This document shows positions 37,308-53,430 of a stretch of 64,000 nucleotides of DNA, in pieces. The notes under the pieces were generated by a model that was not told where the DNA came from, made no database searches, and saw only the letters and a list, made by a program, of their open reading frames with translations. Positions within the stretch are counted from its first letter, which is position 1, and each line of letters opens with the position of its first letter. The translations under genes were made by a program, and so were the position numbers. The stretch is from Crossaster papposus (taxonomy: Eukaryota; Echinodermata; Asteroidea; Velatida; Solasteridae): assembly GCA_037893245.1 (NCBI GenBank), contig JBAIAA010000095.1, forward strand, positions 62,001-126,000, written 5' to 3'.

Positions 37308-38681
37308 CTAACAAACAAATGGTTTCTCACTGGTGTGAATCATTCCATGTCTCTTAAGGTCAGATCGACTTGAAAAAGCTTTACCACAGGTCTCACAAAC
37401 AAATGGTTTCTCACCAGTGTGAATCCTCTCGTGATCTTTAAGATGACTTCGTCGAGTAAAAGCTTTACCACATGTCTCCCAAACAAATGGTTTCTCACCA
37501 GTGTGAATCCTCTCATGGTCTTTAAGATGACTTTGTGAAGTAAAAGCTTTACCACAGGTCTCACAAACAAACGGTTTCTCACCAGTGTGAATCCTCTCAT
37601 GTTCTTTAAGAAGACTTCGTTTAGTAAAAGCTTTACCACAGGTCTCACAAACAAACGGTTTCTCACCAGTGTGAATCCTCTCATGTTCTTTAAGAAGACT
37701 TCGTTTAGTAAAAGCTTTACCACAGGTCTCACAAACAAATGGTTTCTCACCAGTGTGAATGCTGTCATGTCCTTTAAGATGACTTCGTGAAGTAAAAGCT
37801 TTACCACAGGTCTCACAAACAAATGGTTTTTCACCAGTGTGCAACCTCTCATGTATTTTTAGACTACTTCGTTGAGTAAAAGCTTTACCACAAGTCTCAC
37901 AAACAAATGGTTTCTCACCAGTGTGAATCCTCTCATGTTCTTTAAGAAGACTTCGTTTAGTAAAAGCTTTACCACAGGTCTCACAAACAAATGGTTTCTC
38001 ACCAGTGTGAATCCTCTCATGTTCTTTAAGAGTACTTTGTTGAGTAAAAGCTTTACCACAGGTTTCACAAACAAATGGCTTCTCACCAGTGTGAATCCTC
38101 TCATGTTTTTCAAGATGATTTCGTGTAGTAAAAGCTTTACCACAGGTCTCACAAACAAATGGTTTCTCACCAGTGTGAATCCTCTCATGTCCTTTAAGAT
38201 GACCTCGTGAAGTAAAAGCTTTACCACAGGTCTCACAAACAAATGGTTTCTCACCAGTGTGAATCCTCTCATGTCCTTTAAGATGACCTCGTGAAGTAAA
38301 AGCTTTACCACAGGTCTCACAAACAAATGGTTTTTCACCAGTGTGCAACCTCTCATGTATTTTTAGACTACTTCGTTGAGTAAAAGCTTTACCACATGTC
38401 TCACAAACAAACGGTTTCTCACCAGTGTGAATCCTCTCATGTTCTTGAAGAATACTTCGTTTTGTAAAAGCTTTCCCACAGGTTCCACAAACAAATGGTT
38501 TCTCACCAGTGTGAATCCTCTCATGTTTTATAAGATGACTTCGTTGAGTAAAAGCTTTATTACAGGTCTCACAATTAAGTAAAGGTTTCTCTTCCTTGTT
38601 GACCCTCTGGTGGTCAGGTCTTCTTGTGTCCATTTTGCTGCAGTGTTTAGGCCGATGAATTACTACATCAGTCTGTACCAT
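37308..38681 (-). CDS. ZNF8: 15-finger C2H2 zinc-finger protein, subfamily B
   Basis: 457 residues from ATG 38681 (MVQTDVV) with the [17 protein letters not shown] start inside; no breaks, ending HTSEKPFVC at the family TAG. Finger cores are QRSHLIK, KRSILQE, QRSSLKI, SRGHLKG twice, TRNHLEK, QQSTLKE, KRSLLKE, QRSSLKI, SRSHLKG, KRSLLKE twice, SQSHLKD, RRSHLKD and SRSDLKR. Finger 14 has Trp in place of its first zinc cysteine ([10 protein letters not shown]), so it should not bind zinc and would interrupt the array before the last finger. The doubled SRGHLKG and KRSLLKE fingers show recent single-finger duplication. The upstream acidic exon carries a stop here. Likely a nuclear DNA-binding protein. 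Confidence 0.83.
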   Translation of the reverse strand: MVQTDVVIHRPKHCSKMDTRRPDHQRVNKEEKPLLNCETCNKAFTQRSHLIKHERIHTGEKPFVCGTCGKAFTKRSILQEHERIHTGEKPFVCETCGKAFTQRSSLKIHERLHTGEKPFVCETCGKAFTSRGHLKGHERIHTGEKPFVCETCGKAFTSRGHLKGHERIHTGEKPFVCETCGKAFTTRNHLEKHERIHTGEKPFVCETCGKAFTQQSTLKEHERIHTGEKPFVCETCGKAFTKRSLLKEHERIHTGEKPFVCETCGKAFTQRSSLKIHERLHTGEKPFVCETCGKAFTSRSHLKGHDSIHTGEKPFVCETCGKAFTKRSLLKEHERIHTGEKPFVCETCGKAFTKRSLLKEHERIHTGEKPFVCETCGKAFTSQSHLKDHERIHTGEKPFVWETCGKAFTRRSHLKDHERIHTGEKPFVCETCGKAFSSRSDLKRHGMIHTSEKPFVC

Positions 38682-39089
38682 ACGTCTCAACAGATTGCTT
38701 GACGAGCGTGTGTTAGCGTCGTCACCAGTGCTGCATGCTACTCTCCTCCTAAAGTCTCTCCTTGATCGACTCAAAATCTTCAGATTTCAGACGGGACTCT
38801 GCCGTCAGTGTTTTACCTGAAAGATTGTAGTTAAAAATCATAGGCAAAAGGAATGTTTTAATTTCTAGCAAAATTTACTAATATTACCAAGAAAACACAC
38901 GCTCCAGTCACCAGGGCCAGACACAAACAAATGTTATTGGTTGGAGTTGAAATGAAAACTGGGAAATCTTGATTGTGATTATCGACGGGTCAATGTTGGC
39001 AATATATGCCGTAATATTAACTCACCAGTGTACGTCATACGTATGACCCAACAATGTGCAGAAAGATCTTGTACTTTGTAGTCAATTCA
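38682..39089. other. 5' flank of ZNF8
   Basis: Homologous to 13081-13500. Contains the degraded acidic exon. No gene supported. Confidence 0.4.
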
Positions 39090-39258
39090 ATAAGGTTGTT
39101 TCACGTTCCAGTTGCGCATGCTCAGTAGAGCGCCCTCTGTAGGCCTACTACATGTAGGAAGAGGGAAACACCCATATAAACACGCTATCATCCGGGTAAG
39201 TTGGTACCCCTTTTTTGCGCTGAATCCAAGATGGCCGCGGAACGTGAAACAACCTTAT
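39090..39258. mobile_element. MITE with ATAAGGTTGTTTCACGTTCC ends, copy 2
   Basis: Twin of 34600-34768, flanked by TCA on both sides. Confidence 0.8.
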
Positions 39259-40740
39259 TCAGACAGCCTAATTGCCAAAATTATCTCATAGTACATACTG
39301 TACAGCCTAAGACTAGAGTAAGAGAACAAAAAAGTGAAATGAGGCGAATTGGTAAGGGGCAAGTCTACCATAGAGCATAGTCCGAGCAACTTGGACCCAA
39401 ATATCACCAAATATGTCCAAATGTTGAAAAGGTGATATTATGGTCACATATTCGGAATGGGGCAAGGAGAGCCGAGACGAGTACGTAATTATCGTGTCGC
39501 AAAATTGAGCTGTTTTGAGGCACTGGGAAGTGGAAACAACCAATCATTCCTTATGCATGCGATAAAAGATGCATTCACAAACAAAATTTTCCTTACGAAA
39601 ATACTAAGTACATGTATCGTTAAGCGCATTTTATGTTTTAACCTACCTCATGAAAATTACTGCAAAACAACGACCAACACCGGCACCGGCACCGGCACCG
39701 TAACATATCGGTGACAGCGCCCTCTATAGCTTATTTTTATTATACGAGTGTGATTTTTGCTACGTGCCCGGATAATTACGTGTACGGCGCATGGAAGTGC
39801 CAATTTGTTGACGTATTTTGTTTCCATTATTTGTTTTACCTTCAAGTTTAAATTTCAGAAATAAAGTGATGCCTTTGACCATCAAGCTTAACCAGTTCGC
39901 GCCTGGTTTATTTTCAAGTTACCCAGACCACTGGCGGAAATTGTTTTTCATCGAAAACAAAAAATGTTATTTTTTATTTAGTAAAATGATTCAAGTTTAA
40001 ATAATGCAACTACATGTACTACAAGATGCGGCGTAGTTCATAGCACCGTTATTTACAAGTTTTGCCAACATTCTTTCTCTGCAGTCAAAGTGTGATATTA
40101 CGTCAACAGCTACCCGCCATAACATCATGATGCTTGTGTAGTACGTCATCTGTGGAACTAGTACAAACAGGACCGGGGACATTATACCCAGCACGATATG
40201 TGGCAGAGGGGTACCCCTATACATTACTCCTGTTAAGTTGGCGGAGTGTAAATTTCACCTTTTCGTTTTACAGTTCAGGCAATTGAAACGAATAGTATTG
40301 GCACCACGATAGTGCACATGGAATACTGGGCATGATAATTTCATCCAACGAGACTTTTACATAACTCCGTTTGACAATGTGCTTCCAAGTTTCCTCGCAG
40401 TTATATTGCAAAGGTTTGTAAAACCTCAGTTTTAATGGCATTTGACTGTATCACAACTCGTTGTTTTTAAAATTGGTGCACCTCGATCGTGTCCCTAAGA
40501 GGTTTGACCCCAGTGAAGAATGTCAAACGAAGCTGGAGCAAAAAGTAACATAAACACAAACAAAACACAACTACTGCCAGGAATTGATAATAAGTGTATT
40601 TTCTGTTTGAATTCCATTATTCCACATAACTAATTTTTTTTTTTTAAAGAACAGACAAACTTGTGATTATAAATAAAAAACTTTGTGATAAGTTGAATTA
40701 CATTGTAATTGCAATTGCCATTTTGTTTATGTTACAGTTC
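39259..40740. other. Noncoding module, permuted type
   Basis: Close copy of 14902-16884. Holds a (CACCGG)n microsatellite at 39677-39700 and TTAACCAGTTCGCGCC at 39898. No gene supported. Confidence 0.4.
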
Positions 40741-40834
40741 ATGTGGTGTTTGAGGGAAATCCTTACGACGAGAAATACGCCTGTGCACATCACCCTCTTA
40801 TGGTTGCTTTACTTTGTTCCATAAAGGCTTTTTG

Positions 40835-40965
40835 GTCATACAAACAAAATGATTTCCCCAGTGTGAATCCTCATGTCTCCTTAGATCATTTTGTCGAGTT
40901 AAAGTTTTCCACAGCTTCATGTCACACAAACAAAATGGCTTCTTTCAAGTGTGAACTCTCTCGCG
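40835..40965 (-). pseudogene. Strongly decayed C2H2 fingers, copy 3
   Basis: Same relic as 16960-17125, in the 3' flank of ZNF9. Confidence 0.65.
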
Positions 40966-41113
40966 TTAAAGACAAGGCACAGATAAACTTCCAATCATCA
41001 TTAATACACTAAGTTGGATTAATTGCCAACCTTTTTTGGCAATGTTTTCCAAATACACATGTACGTGACCTGGTACGTCAAAATCAGGCAAAGAGTCAAT
41101 TTTGAGTTATCAC

Positions 41114-41159
41114 ATTTTTCAGCATTTGAAAGACCAAAGTCTTTCAAATGCTGAAAAAT
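41114..41159. repeat. Perfect 21-bp hairpin, copy 2
   Basis: Identical to 17268-17313, so the palindrome formed before these units separated. Confidence 0.85.
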
Positions 41160-41516
41160 TTGCTTTTGTACATATTTTGACATTTGTACATCTGACAAGT
41201 TTTTAAACAAAATCTTGAACAAGGTGTGATTTTTGTAAAAAAAGTTGCCTCTCTAAAAGTGTTTTAAAAGTAGTTTTGGGATAACATTTTAGTTTGCCAT
41301 TTCGCAGCCGTTTCTCCATTCATAGCTCAGCCCTGCCTGAATTAGGCATACCACTTTACTTTACACATGTATGTATTGCTAACGTCGTGCCATGTGGGTC
41401 TATTGAGGTCCCATCAACTCTGATGAGGGAAAGAGCTTTTACACTGGTCGCTCATTGAGTGAATTTTCTTATGTTTGTTAAGATTGCCTTTGCCCAATAA
41501 AGACTTTTCCACAGAT

Positions 41517-43040
<1,524 letters not shown>

Positions 43041-43979
43041 TTATTCACCAGTGTGCAACCTCTCATGTATTTTTAGATTACTTCGTCGAGTAAAAGCTTT
43101 ACCACAGGTCTCACAAACAAATGGTTTTTCACCAGTGTGCAACCTTTCATGTATTTTTAGATGACTTCGTTGAGTAAAAGCTTTACCACAGGTCTCACAA
43201 ACAAATGGTTTCTCACCAGTGTGAATCCTCTCATGTTCTTGAAGATTACTTCGTTTTGTAAAAGCTTTCCCACAGGTTCCACAAACAAATGGTTTCTCAC
43301 CAGTGTGAATCTTCTCATGTTTTTTAAGATGATTTCGTGTAGTAAAAACTTTACCACAGGTCTCACAAACAAATGGTTTCTCACCAGTGTGAATCCTCTC
43401 ATGTCCTTTAAGATGACCTCGTGAAGTAAAAGCTTTACCACAGGTCTCACAAACAAATGGTTTTTCACCAGTGTGAAACCTCTCATGTATTTTTAGACTA
43501 CTTCGTTGAGTAAAAGCTTTACCACAGGTCTCACAAACAAACGGTTTCTCACCAGTGTGAATCTTCTCATGTTTTTCAAGATGATTTCGTGTAGTAAAAA
43601 CTTTACCACAGGTCTCACAAACAAATGGTTTCTCACCAGTGTGAATCCTCTCATGTCCTTTAAGACGACCTCGTGAAGTAAAAGCTTTACCACAGGTCTC
43701 ACAAACAAAAGGTTTCTCACCAGTGTGAATCCTCTCATGTTCTTTAAGATTACTTCGTTGAGTAAAAGCTTTACCACAGGTCTCACAAACAAATGGTTTC
43801 TCACCAGTGTGAATCCTCTCATGATCTTTAAGATGACTTCGTTGAGTAAAAGCTTTATTACAGGTCTCACAATTGGGTAAACGTTTCTCTTCCTTGTTGA
43901 CCCTCTGGTGGCCAGGTCTTCTTGTGTCCATTTTGCTGCAGTGTTTAGGCCGATGAATTACGACATCAGTCTGTACCAT
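43041..43979 (-). CDS. ZNF9: 10-finger C2H2 protein, subfamily B, ends at shared TAA
   Basis: 312 residues from ATG 43979. Ten fingers: QRSHLKD, QRSNLKE, SRGRLKG, TRNHLEK, QRSSLKI, SRGHLKG, TRNHLKK, KRSNLQE, QRSHLKI and RRSNLKI, ending HERLHTGE. Compared with its sister ZNF10 it lacks two fingers near the N-terminus (QKSNLKD and QRSHLIK), a clean finger-number difference. It is part of a tandem duplication whose joint lies at about 44243. Confidence 0.75.
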   Translation of the reverse strand: MVQTDVVIHRPKHCSKMDTRRPGHQRVNKEEKRLPNCETCNKAFTQRSHLKDHERIHTGEKPFVCETCGKAFTQRSNLKEHERIHTGEKPFVCETCGKAFTSRGRLKGHERIHTGEKPFVCETCGKVFTTRNHLEKHEKIHTGEKPFVCETCGKAFTQRSSLKIHERFHTGEKPFVCETCGKAFTSRGHLKGHERIHTGEKPFVCETCGKVFTTRNHLKKHEKIHTGEKPFVCGTCGKAFTKRSNLQEHERIHTGEKPFVCETCGKAFTQRSHLKIHERLHTGEKPFVCETCGKAFTRRSNLKIHERLHTGE

Positions 43980-44177
43980 ACGTCTCAACAGATTGCTTGA
44001 GCGTGTGTTAGCATCGTCACCAGTGCTGCATGCTACTCCCTTAAGTCTCTCCTTGACTCAAGATTCAAGACAGGACTCTGCTGTCAGTGTCTCACCGGAA
44101 AGCCTGTGTTAAAACACAAGCAAATAATGTGCTTCACTACACATTTGGACCAAAACTACAAGGAAATAAAGGAATGT

Positions 44178-44243
44178 TTTAACCATTTAGCGCCAGGTTT
44201 ATTTTCAAGTCACCGAGACCACTGGCGGGATTATTTTTCATTT
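44178..44243. mobile_element. Left end of a TTAA element cut by a tandem-duplication joint
   Basis: TTAACCATTTAGCGCCAGG begins the element as in 47965, but after GGGATTATTTTTCATT the sequence jumps to TTTGTAAAAAAAGTTGCC, which belongs to the ZNF10 3' flank (compare 41234). This is the breakpoint of the ZNF9/ZNF10 duplication. Confidence 0.75.
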
Positions 44244-44527
44244 TTGTAAAAAAAGTTGCCTCTCTAAAAGTGTTTTAAAAGTAGTTTTGGGATAACATTT
44301 TAGTTTGCCATTTCGCAGCCGTTTCTCCATTCATAGCTCAGCCCTGCCTGAATTAGGCATACCACGTTACTTTACACATGTATGTATTGCTAACGTCGTG
44401 CCATGTGGGTCTATTGAGGTCCCATCAACTCTGATGAGGGAAAGAGCTTTTACACTGGTCGCTCATTGAGTGAATTTTCTTATGTTTGTTAAGATTGCCT
44501 TTGCCCAATAAAGACTTTTCCACAGAT
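44244..44527. other. 3' flank of ZNF10
   Basis: Copy of 41235-41516 with the full-length fossil finger. No gene supported. Confidence 0.45.
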
Positions 44528-46658
<2,131 letters not shown>

Positions 46659-47765
46659 TTATTCACCAGTGTGCAACCTCTCATGTATTTTTAGATTACT
46701 TCGTCGAGTAAAAGCTTTACCACAGGTCTCACGAACAAATGGTTTTTCACCAGTGTGCAACCTTTCATGTATTTTTAGATGACTTCGTTGAGTAAAAGCT
46801 TTACCACAGGTCTCACAAACAAATGGTTTCTCACCAGTGTGAATCCTCTCATGTTCTTGAAGATTACTTCGTTTTGTAAAAGCTTTCCCACAGGTTCCAC
46901 AAACAAATGGTTTCTCACCAGTGTGAATCTTCTCATGTTTTTTAAGATGATTTCGTGTAGTAAAAACTTTACCACAGGTCTCACAAACAAATGGTTTCTC
47001 ACCAGTGTGAATCCTCTCATGTCCTTTAAGATGACCTCGTGAAGTAAAAGCTTTACCACAGGTCTCACAAACAAATGGTTTTTCACCAGTGTGAAACCTC
47101 TCATGTATTTTTAGACTACTTCGTTGAGTAAAAGCTTTACCACAGGTCTCACAAACAAACGGTTTCTCACCAGTGTGAATCTTCTCATGTTTTTCAAGAT
47201 GATTTCGTGTAGTAAAAACTTTACCACAGGTCTCACAAACAAATGGTTTCTCACCAGTGTGAATCCTCTCATGTCCTTTAAGACGACCTCGTGAAGTAAA
47301 AGCTTTACCACAGGTCTCACAAACAAAAGGTTTCTCACCAGTGTGAATCCTCTCATGTTCTTTAAGATTACTTCGTTGAGTAAAAGCTTTACCACAGGTC
47401 TCACAAACAAAAGGTTTCTCACCAGTGTGAATCCTCTCATGTTTTATAAGATGACTTCGTTGAGTAAAAGCTTTACCACAGGTCTCACAAACAAATGGCG
47501 ACTCACCAGTGTGAATCCTCTCATGATCTTTAAGATTACTTTTTTGAGTAAAAGCTTTACCACAGGTCTCACAAACAAATGGTTTCTCACCAGTGTGAAT
47601 CCTCTCATGATCTTTAAGATGACTTCGTTGAGTAAAAGCTTTATTACAGGTCTCACAATTGGGTAAACGTTTCTCTTCCTTGTTGACCCTCTGGTGGCCA
47701 GGTCTTCTTGTGTCCATTTTGCTGCAGTGTTTAGGCCGATGAATTACGACATCAGTCTGTACCAT
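46659..47765 (-). CDS. ZNF10: 12-finger C2H2 protein, subfamily B, ends at shared TAA
   Basis: 368 residues from ATG 47765. Fingers match ZNF4 and ZNF9: QRSHLKD, QKSNLKD, QRSHLIK, QRSNLKE, SRGRLKG, TRNHLEK, QRSSLKI, SRGHLKG, TRNHLKK, KRSNLQE, QRSHLKI and RRSNLKI, ending HERLHTGE. Finger 12 has Arg for its first zinc cysteine ([10 protein letters not shown]), unlike ZNF4 and ZNF9, so it is probably dead. Otherwise nearly identical to ZNF9. Confidence 0.75.
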   Translation of the reverse strand: MVQTDVVIHRPKHCSKMDTRRPGHQRVNKEEKRLPNCETCNKAFTQRSHLKDHERIHTGEKPFVCETCGKAFTQKSNLKDHERIHTGESPFVCETCGKAFTQRSHLIKHERIHTGEKPFVCETCGKAFTQRSNLKEHERIHTGEKPFVCETCGKAFTSRGRLKGHERIHTGEKPFVCETCGKVFTTRNHLEKHEKIHTGEKPFVCETCGKAFTQRSSLKIHERFHTGEKPFVCETCGKAFTSRGHLKGHERIHTGEKPFVCETCGKVFTTRNHLKKHEKIHTGEKPFVCGTCGKAFTKRSNLQEHERIHTGEKPFVCETCGKAFTQRSHLKIHERLHTGEKPFVRETCGKAFTRRSNLKIHERLHTGE

Positions 47766-47964
47766 ACGTCTCAACAGATTGCTTGAGCGTGTGTTAGCAT
47801 CGTCACCAGTGCTGCATGCTACTCCCTTAAGTCTCTCCTTGACTCAAGATTCAAGACAGGACTCTGCTGTCAGTGTCTCACCGGAAAGCCTGTGTTAAAA
47901 CACAAGCAAATAATGTGCTTCACTACACATTTGGACCAAAACTACAAGGAAATAAAGGAATGTT

Positions 47965-49484
47965 TTAACCATTTAGCGCCAGGTTTATTTTCAAGTCACC
48001 GAGACCACTGGCGGGATTATTTTTCATTGAAAATGTTTTTTTGTTTTATTCAGTAAAATATTCCTGTTTTGAAATGCAACTACTACAAGACGTAGTTTAT
48101 TAGCACCGTTATTTACAGGTTTTTGCCAAAATTATGTTGCCCAGGGCATTTTTCTCTATGCAGTCGGGGCGTGATATTACGTCAACGGCTACTCACCATA
48201 AATTCTGACTCTTGTGTATAAGTCATCGGTGGAACTACACACAGGGCTGGGGACAATTGTACGCGGTAATATATACACATTTTTGCAAGCCCAGCTAAAA
48301 AGTAACCTTTCATCAAGAATTTCAAGGGAGACTAAAGGAACGATAGTTTGGAAATTTGAATGTCAAGAAACTACTGAATGCAGCTGATAATCCTCAGCTC
48401 AGCTGAGTCAGCTGTATGAATTTAATGGAGACAATGGAACTAGGTGTTCAATATGCCTAATCACTGAAGCGTGATGCCACAATATAGCTTATTATACACC
48501 TCCACTGCGTCATCAACGAAGCATGCTTGGCAACGTTGATGTATATTCACGTCCACCGCTGTGTATGCCATACAGGTCAGTCGTGTATTTGTTGGAGTCG
48601 AAATAAAAACTGGAAAATAATGATTGTGATTGGTCTAGTATGGGTCAATAAAGTTCATGCATATGACATCACACGCACATCGCATTTTACAACAGCGCCC
48701 CCAAAGATCGTCTTTGCGTAATCGCGCATTCGCGCTAATGTACCGTCTGCACTTTGTTTGACCTCATAATGGCCGCTCGGCCTTGTTGCTAGTGCGATTA
48801 GCGCGTACGCGTAGCGAGCGTGAAGTCAATGCAACCCCTTTGGCTTTGTTGCCAGTTGGCAAAATCTGTAAATTAATATTAACTCACCACAAGTACCAGT
48901 GTACGTTGATGTTGTGCTACGGCCCCACAATCTGCAGAAAGATCTTGTTGTACTACTACATGATGTATATATTAGGTTCAATTCAGACAGCCTTGCCAGA
49001 ATTGTCTCATAGTACAGCCTAATATGAAGAGAAGGAGAAATGGGGCGAGTTGGTAAGGGGCAAGTCGGCCAGTTGTCCTAGCCTAGCCTTGGCCGAGTAA
49101 TGGAGGAATAAGAAGGTCCATGGTCAGTGTAAACCAGTTGATGAGCCGTGTACGTTGAGGTATTGGAGAAATAATTCTATACAGTCGGTACTTATTTACA
49201 ACGCCATATTCACGGGTATAATCTACACCATCCCTTAAGATGCATTCACGAATAGAACCTGCATCACTATGGCAGTACCAAGTACATGTACATCATTTTA
49301 CAAACTGCAAGGTCTACCTACCTGATGAAAATTACGGCAAAACTACGACCAACACCGGGCAACACAAGAACGAAACACCAATGATGACAGCGCCCTCTAT
49401 ATATAGTTTCTTTTTATTATACGAGTGGAATTCTTTAATATGAAGCAAAAAGAAAAATAATGACACCAGGCGCGAACTGGTTAA
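47965..49484. mobile_element. TTAA-bounded piggyBac-like element, copy 4
   Basis: TTAA at both ends, with TTAACCATTTAGCGCC on the left and GGCGCGAACTGGTTAA on the right. It lacks the nested MULE-like element, so it shows the shorter ancestral interior (1520 bp). No coding capacity. Confidence 0.55.
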
Positions 49485-50095
49485 TGGAATTTGTCTGTGT
49501 CACATTTCGTTGTTTTAAAAATTGATCCACATACACCGTGTCGCAAAGATCAAGGTTTGACCCCGGTGAAGAATTTTAAACGAAGCTGGAGCAAAAAGTA
49601 ACATATAAGAACACGAATACAAACAAAACACAATATCTGCCAGGAATTGATCATTAGTGTATTTTCTATTTTAATTCCATTATTCCCCACAACTACAGAC
49701 AAACTTGTAATTATAAATAAACAAACTGTTAATTAATTGTTAACAATTTAAAGGGTCTACTGTAATGTGTTTTTTGTGTTTTGTATTAGCTTAAATAAAA
49801 GATTAGATTTGAATCAGTGATTTCTAGACTCCAGTAAATAAGTTATTAATTTGTTGAGAAAAACAATCAAAAAAGTGTTTTGGGAAAATGGCCTCGCCCC
49901 GAAAATGGTACATGCACCTCATTGGCATTGAATGAAAATGTGCATAATCGTGACGTACATTTGGGAACTCGTTGGTCGGCCAGTAGCTGAGCTACAGCGG
50001 CCGTGCTGGTACGTGCAATCGATGCAGAATCATTCATTCCACCGCAGTCAGTTCGATCATCGATTAGTTCTGGATTTTCTTCATTCTTCATAAAA
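49485..50095. other. Noncoding inter-array module
   Basis: Homologous to 1767-2300. No gene supported. Confidence 0.4.
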
Positions 50096-50200
50096 ATGCC
50101 AGCCAGATGTGTTGCTGCAGGTTGCGGCAACACCAATAAAGCTGGTGTTAGCATGCGTACATTTCCATTCATAAACTCCCAATCATCATTAATAAACTAA
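50096..50200 (+). pseudogene. THAP-domain start relic
   Basis: MPARCVAAGCGNTNKAGVSM followed by RTFP (His replaced by Arg), then a stop after 34 residues. Same partial domain as 33404. Confidence 0.55.
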
Positions 50201-50694
50201 GTTGGATTAATTGCCAGCACTAAACATTTTGGCAATGTTTTCCCATATGTAACCTGATACGTCAAAATCAGGCAAAAAGTCAATTTTTAGTTATCACATT
50301 TCCCAGCAAAACCTTGCTCTTTCAAATGCCAATTTGCTCTTGTAATTATTCCAAAGCTAAGCTATTAAATTTTGAAATCTGATACATTTTTTGTCAATTC
50401 TGAACAAAATCTTGAACAAAGTGTCATTTTTGTGAAAAATCTTGCCTCTCTAAAAGTGTTTTAAAAATACTTTTGGGATAAAATTTCAGTTTGCCATTTT
50501 GCAGCTGTTTCTCCATTCGTAGCTCAGCCCTGCCTGATTGTGGCATACCACGTTACATTAAATTACATGTGTACATGTATTGCTAACGTGCCGTGTCGGT
50601 CCATTGATGTGTAGTTCCATTACTTTGAGGGGAAGAGCTTTTACACTGGTCGCTCACCGAGATTGCCTTGCCCAATAAAGACTTTTCCACAGAT
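50201..50694. other. 3' flank of ZNF11
   Basis: Shared noncoding block with fossil finger. No gene supported. Confidence 0.4.
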
Positions 50695-51351
50695 CTAACA
50701 AACAAATGGTTTCTCACTGGTGTGAATCATTTCATGTCTCTTTAGGTTAGATTAAAAAGCTTTACCACAGGTCTCACAAACAAACGGTTTCCCACCAGTG
50801 TGAATCCTGTCATGTTCTTTAACCCTAACCCCCTAGGCTCTCGCACTAGGAACCATACCAAACCTAACAAACTTCAACAGCTCACACATGTTCAGTAATT
50901 TTTGGTAAACTGTACTGAACCTAACAGTACTGAACCTGCCAAACTCCAACAGTTGAAGTTTTATTGACTTGGAACAGTGATAACTGGCCAGTGGCATTAT
51001 GTATTTTAGTGGGGACACACATACAAGGTGTAAGTGTACATACACTTACAGTTGACCCAGAACTGTGCCGTGACCATGTGGGTCACTCACGTAAAATGCC
51101 TGTGCATTCTCCAAATTTCTAACATTTTGACAAGTCTCATGCCTTACTGTCCTGAACCTCACAGAATTCAACAGGGTCTCCCTGGGCCTTTGGTACTGAG
51201 TCAAACAAAGTCTAACAACAAGTTGTTACGGTTTGGTACCAAACCTGCCAAAACCTGCCAAAAGCTGCAGTTGGAGTTTGATGGGTTTGGGGTAGTTAGG
51301 GTTAAGAAGACTTCGATTAGTAAAAGCTTTACCACAGGTCTCACAAACAAA
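50695..51351 (-). pseudogene. ZNF11 distal fingers, split by a TTAA element
   Basis: After the TAA at 51352 one finger (NRSLLK) is cut by the insertion at 50823-51301 and resumes as EHDRIHTGGKP. The next finger has lost six bases around GGTTAGATT, which creates TAA after GKAF. It ends at the family TAG at 50695. Confidence 0.75.
50823..51301. mobile_element. Second TTAA-type element inserted in a finger
   Basis: Flanked by TTAA (50819-50822 and 51302-51305). Ends are CCCTAACCCC on the left and CCCTAACTACCCC on the complement of the right. The paralogous uninterrupted sequence is GTTCTTTAAGAAGACTTCG, as at 10238-10256. The interior has repeated AAACCTAACAAAC/CCTGCCAAAACC motifs and no gene. 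Its ends differ from the 44914 element, so this is a separate family, or a separate lineage, using the same target. Confidence 0.85.
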
Positions 51352-52083
51352 TTATTTCTCACCAAAGTGAATCCTCTTATGTTCTTTAAGATTCGGTCGG
51401 TGAGTAAAGGATTTACCACAGGTCTCACAAACAAATGGCTTCTCACCAGTGTGAATCCTCTCATGTATTTTAAGATGACTTCGTGTAGTAAAAGCTTTAC
51501 CACAGATCTCACAAACAAACGGTTTCTCACCAGTGTGAATCCTCTCATGTATTTTGAGACTACTTTGTCGAGTAAAAGCTTTACCACAGGTGTCACAAAC
51601 AAATGTTTTTTCACCAGTGTGAATCCTCTCATGTTTTTTAAGATGACTTTGTTGAGTAAAAGCTTTACCACAGGTCACACAAACAAATGGTTTTTCACCA
51701 GTGTGAATCCTCTCATGTTCTTTAAGATTCGGTCGGTGAGTAAAGGATTTACCACAGGTCTCACAAACAAATGGGTTCTCACCAGTGTGAATCCTCTCAT
51801 GTTCTTTAAGATGACTTCGTCGAGTAAAAGCTTTACCACAGGTCTCACAAACAAATAGATTTTCACCAGTGTGAATCCTCTCATGTTCTTTAAGATGACT
51901 TCGTCGAGTAAAAGCTTTACCACAGGTTTCACAAACGAACGGTTTCTCATCATTGTGAACCCTGCCATGTCTCATTAGACTATTTCGGTGTGTAAAAGCT
52001 TGACCACAGGTCTCACAAACAAACTGTTTCTCTCCGTTGTTGACCCTCTGGTAGCAAATCAGTTCAGGTCCTTCTGCGTCCAT
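51352..52083 (-). CDS. ZNF11: 8-finger C2H2 protein, subfamily A
   Basis: 243 residues from ATG 52083 ([20 protein letters not shown]). Eight fingers: HRNSLMR, RRSHLKE twice, HRPNLKE, QQSHLKK, RQSSLKI, TRSHLKI and HRPNLKE, ending HFGEK at TAA (Pro codon CCA replaced by TAA in the linker). Shorter than ZNF5. The two HRPNLKE fingers differ only in flanking residues, showing duplication. Likely a DNA-binding protein if expressed; its 3' part is destroyed by an insertion and a deletion. Confidence 0.72.
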   Translation of the reverse strand: MDAEGPELICYQRVNNGEKQFVCETCGQAFTHRNSLMRHGRVHNDEKPFVCETCGKAFTRRSHLKEHERIHTGENLFVCETCGKAFTRRSHLKEHERIHTGENPFVCETCGKSFTHRPNLKEHERIHTGEKPFVCVTCGKAFTQQSHLKKHERIHTGEKTFVCDTCGKAFTRQSSLKIHERIHTGEKPFVCEICGKAFTTRSHLKIHERIHTGEKPFVCETCGKSFTHRPNLKEHKRIHFGEK

Positions 52084-52591
52084 TTTGCTCAAGTGTTTTT
52101 CTTGATCCCAACACTCCAGAATTCACAAATTTAGTAGGTCGACTAAATTACTGCATCAGTCTGAAGTTTTAGATGAACAGACGTCTAAATTGTAGGTCAG
52201 GTAGCCACTGGTGACACAATACATCATGACGCACTGCAGACACAGCTAGCTGTTTTTAGATGATACAACAATTCAAATTATAACGGCTTTTCCCAAAAAG
52301 GCACAATGCCTGCATTTTGATTTTTGCCATTGAACCCGCCTCGGATCGAGTTTCGTTAAAATAATCCCATGCCTCGGCTCGGTGGTGTTAAAATAATCCC
52401 GGCGCGAACTGGTTAATGATACCTGCATGACCGTCAATATATCATATTCGGAAAACCTTCCAGAAATTTAAGGAATGAATCTAGGACTCGGTAGAACACG
52501 CGACATTGGCGGCTACCGAAAAATAGGCCTAATAATTCATAACAATTTAGCAAATTTTTCATATGGTGCATCATTTGGGGGGAATAATTTT

Positions 52592-53100
52592 GGGACTGTA
52601 TATGAACAACTAGGGACTATATACGAACAACTAGGGACTGTATACGAACAACTAGGGACTGTATCCATTTTTATGGGTTAATTATGCACCTAAATAATCT
52701 CATCTAGATAGGGTCCTATATAAAAGTCGTGTATACGAAAAACTAGGGACTATACAATTAACTAGGGACTGTATCCATTTTATTTTTCCTCAAAAAAATT
52801 ACTTTCTAGTTTATACACGGTTCTATGGAGTAGTGATTTCATTCCGTGTAGGATTTATGTAGTGATTTTTTTGCACGGGTCTATGGAGTAGTGAGTAGGG
52901 ATTTCATTTTCCCTCGAAAAATTACTTTCTAGTTTATACACGGTTCTATGGAGTAGTGATTTCATTCCCGTGTAGGATTTATGTAGTGATTTTTTTGCAC
53001 GGGTCTATGGAGTAGTGAGTAGGGATTTCATTTTCCATCGAAAAATTACTTTTTAGTTTGTACACGGTTCTATGGAGTAGTGATTTTATTCCCTTGTAAG
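52592..53100. repeat. Two tandem-repeat fields
   Basis: 52592-52666 is about 3.5 units of a 21-bp repeat (GGGACTGTATACGAACAACT). 52799-53100 is about 2.4 units of a 123-bp repeat containing TCTATGGAGTAGTGA twice. Neither exists in the copy at 60900. Confidence 0.85.
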
Positions 53101-53279
53101 ATGTCGGAAATACGGTTCGAGTCATTGAAATAGTAGGTGTAGGGCTTGTAGTACTACTCAACACATATGGGCAAATTCTTCCCCCCAAATCGTGCAGGGT
53201 ATCAAATTTTTGGGGTCCGGGAACCAGACTACTTTTTGTTGGTTGACTCTAATGGAGAATTGTAGTAAATTAGTATACT

Positions 53280-53430
53280 ATGGTCAACTCATACCCAAGT
53301 CAACTCGTACCCCAAATTTTACACCCAAGTCAAGTCGTACCCGAGTCAACTCGTACCCACCCATGCGCGCGTGTGAAGACGTTGGAGAAGTACGGTAGCG
53401 TCATTTTAGCGTCATGACAGACGAGTTGAC
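53280..53430. repeat. GTCAACTCGTACCC repeat cluster
   Basis: Five close variants of GTCAACTCGTACCC in direct orientation and one inverted (GACGAGTTGACTCGGGGC) at the end. Repeated at 61028-61180. Function unknown; possibly the end of a further element, like the GTCGACTTGTCTCAACGG ends. Confidence 0.6.

Noticed and set aside
50823-50832. CCCTAACCCC suggesting an interstitial telomere tract
   Set aside because: A single short match at the end of a TTAA-flanked insertion; it is the transposon terminus.
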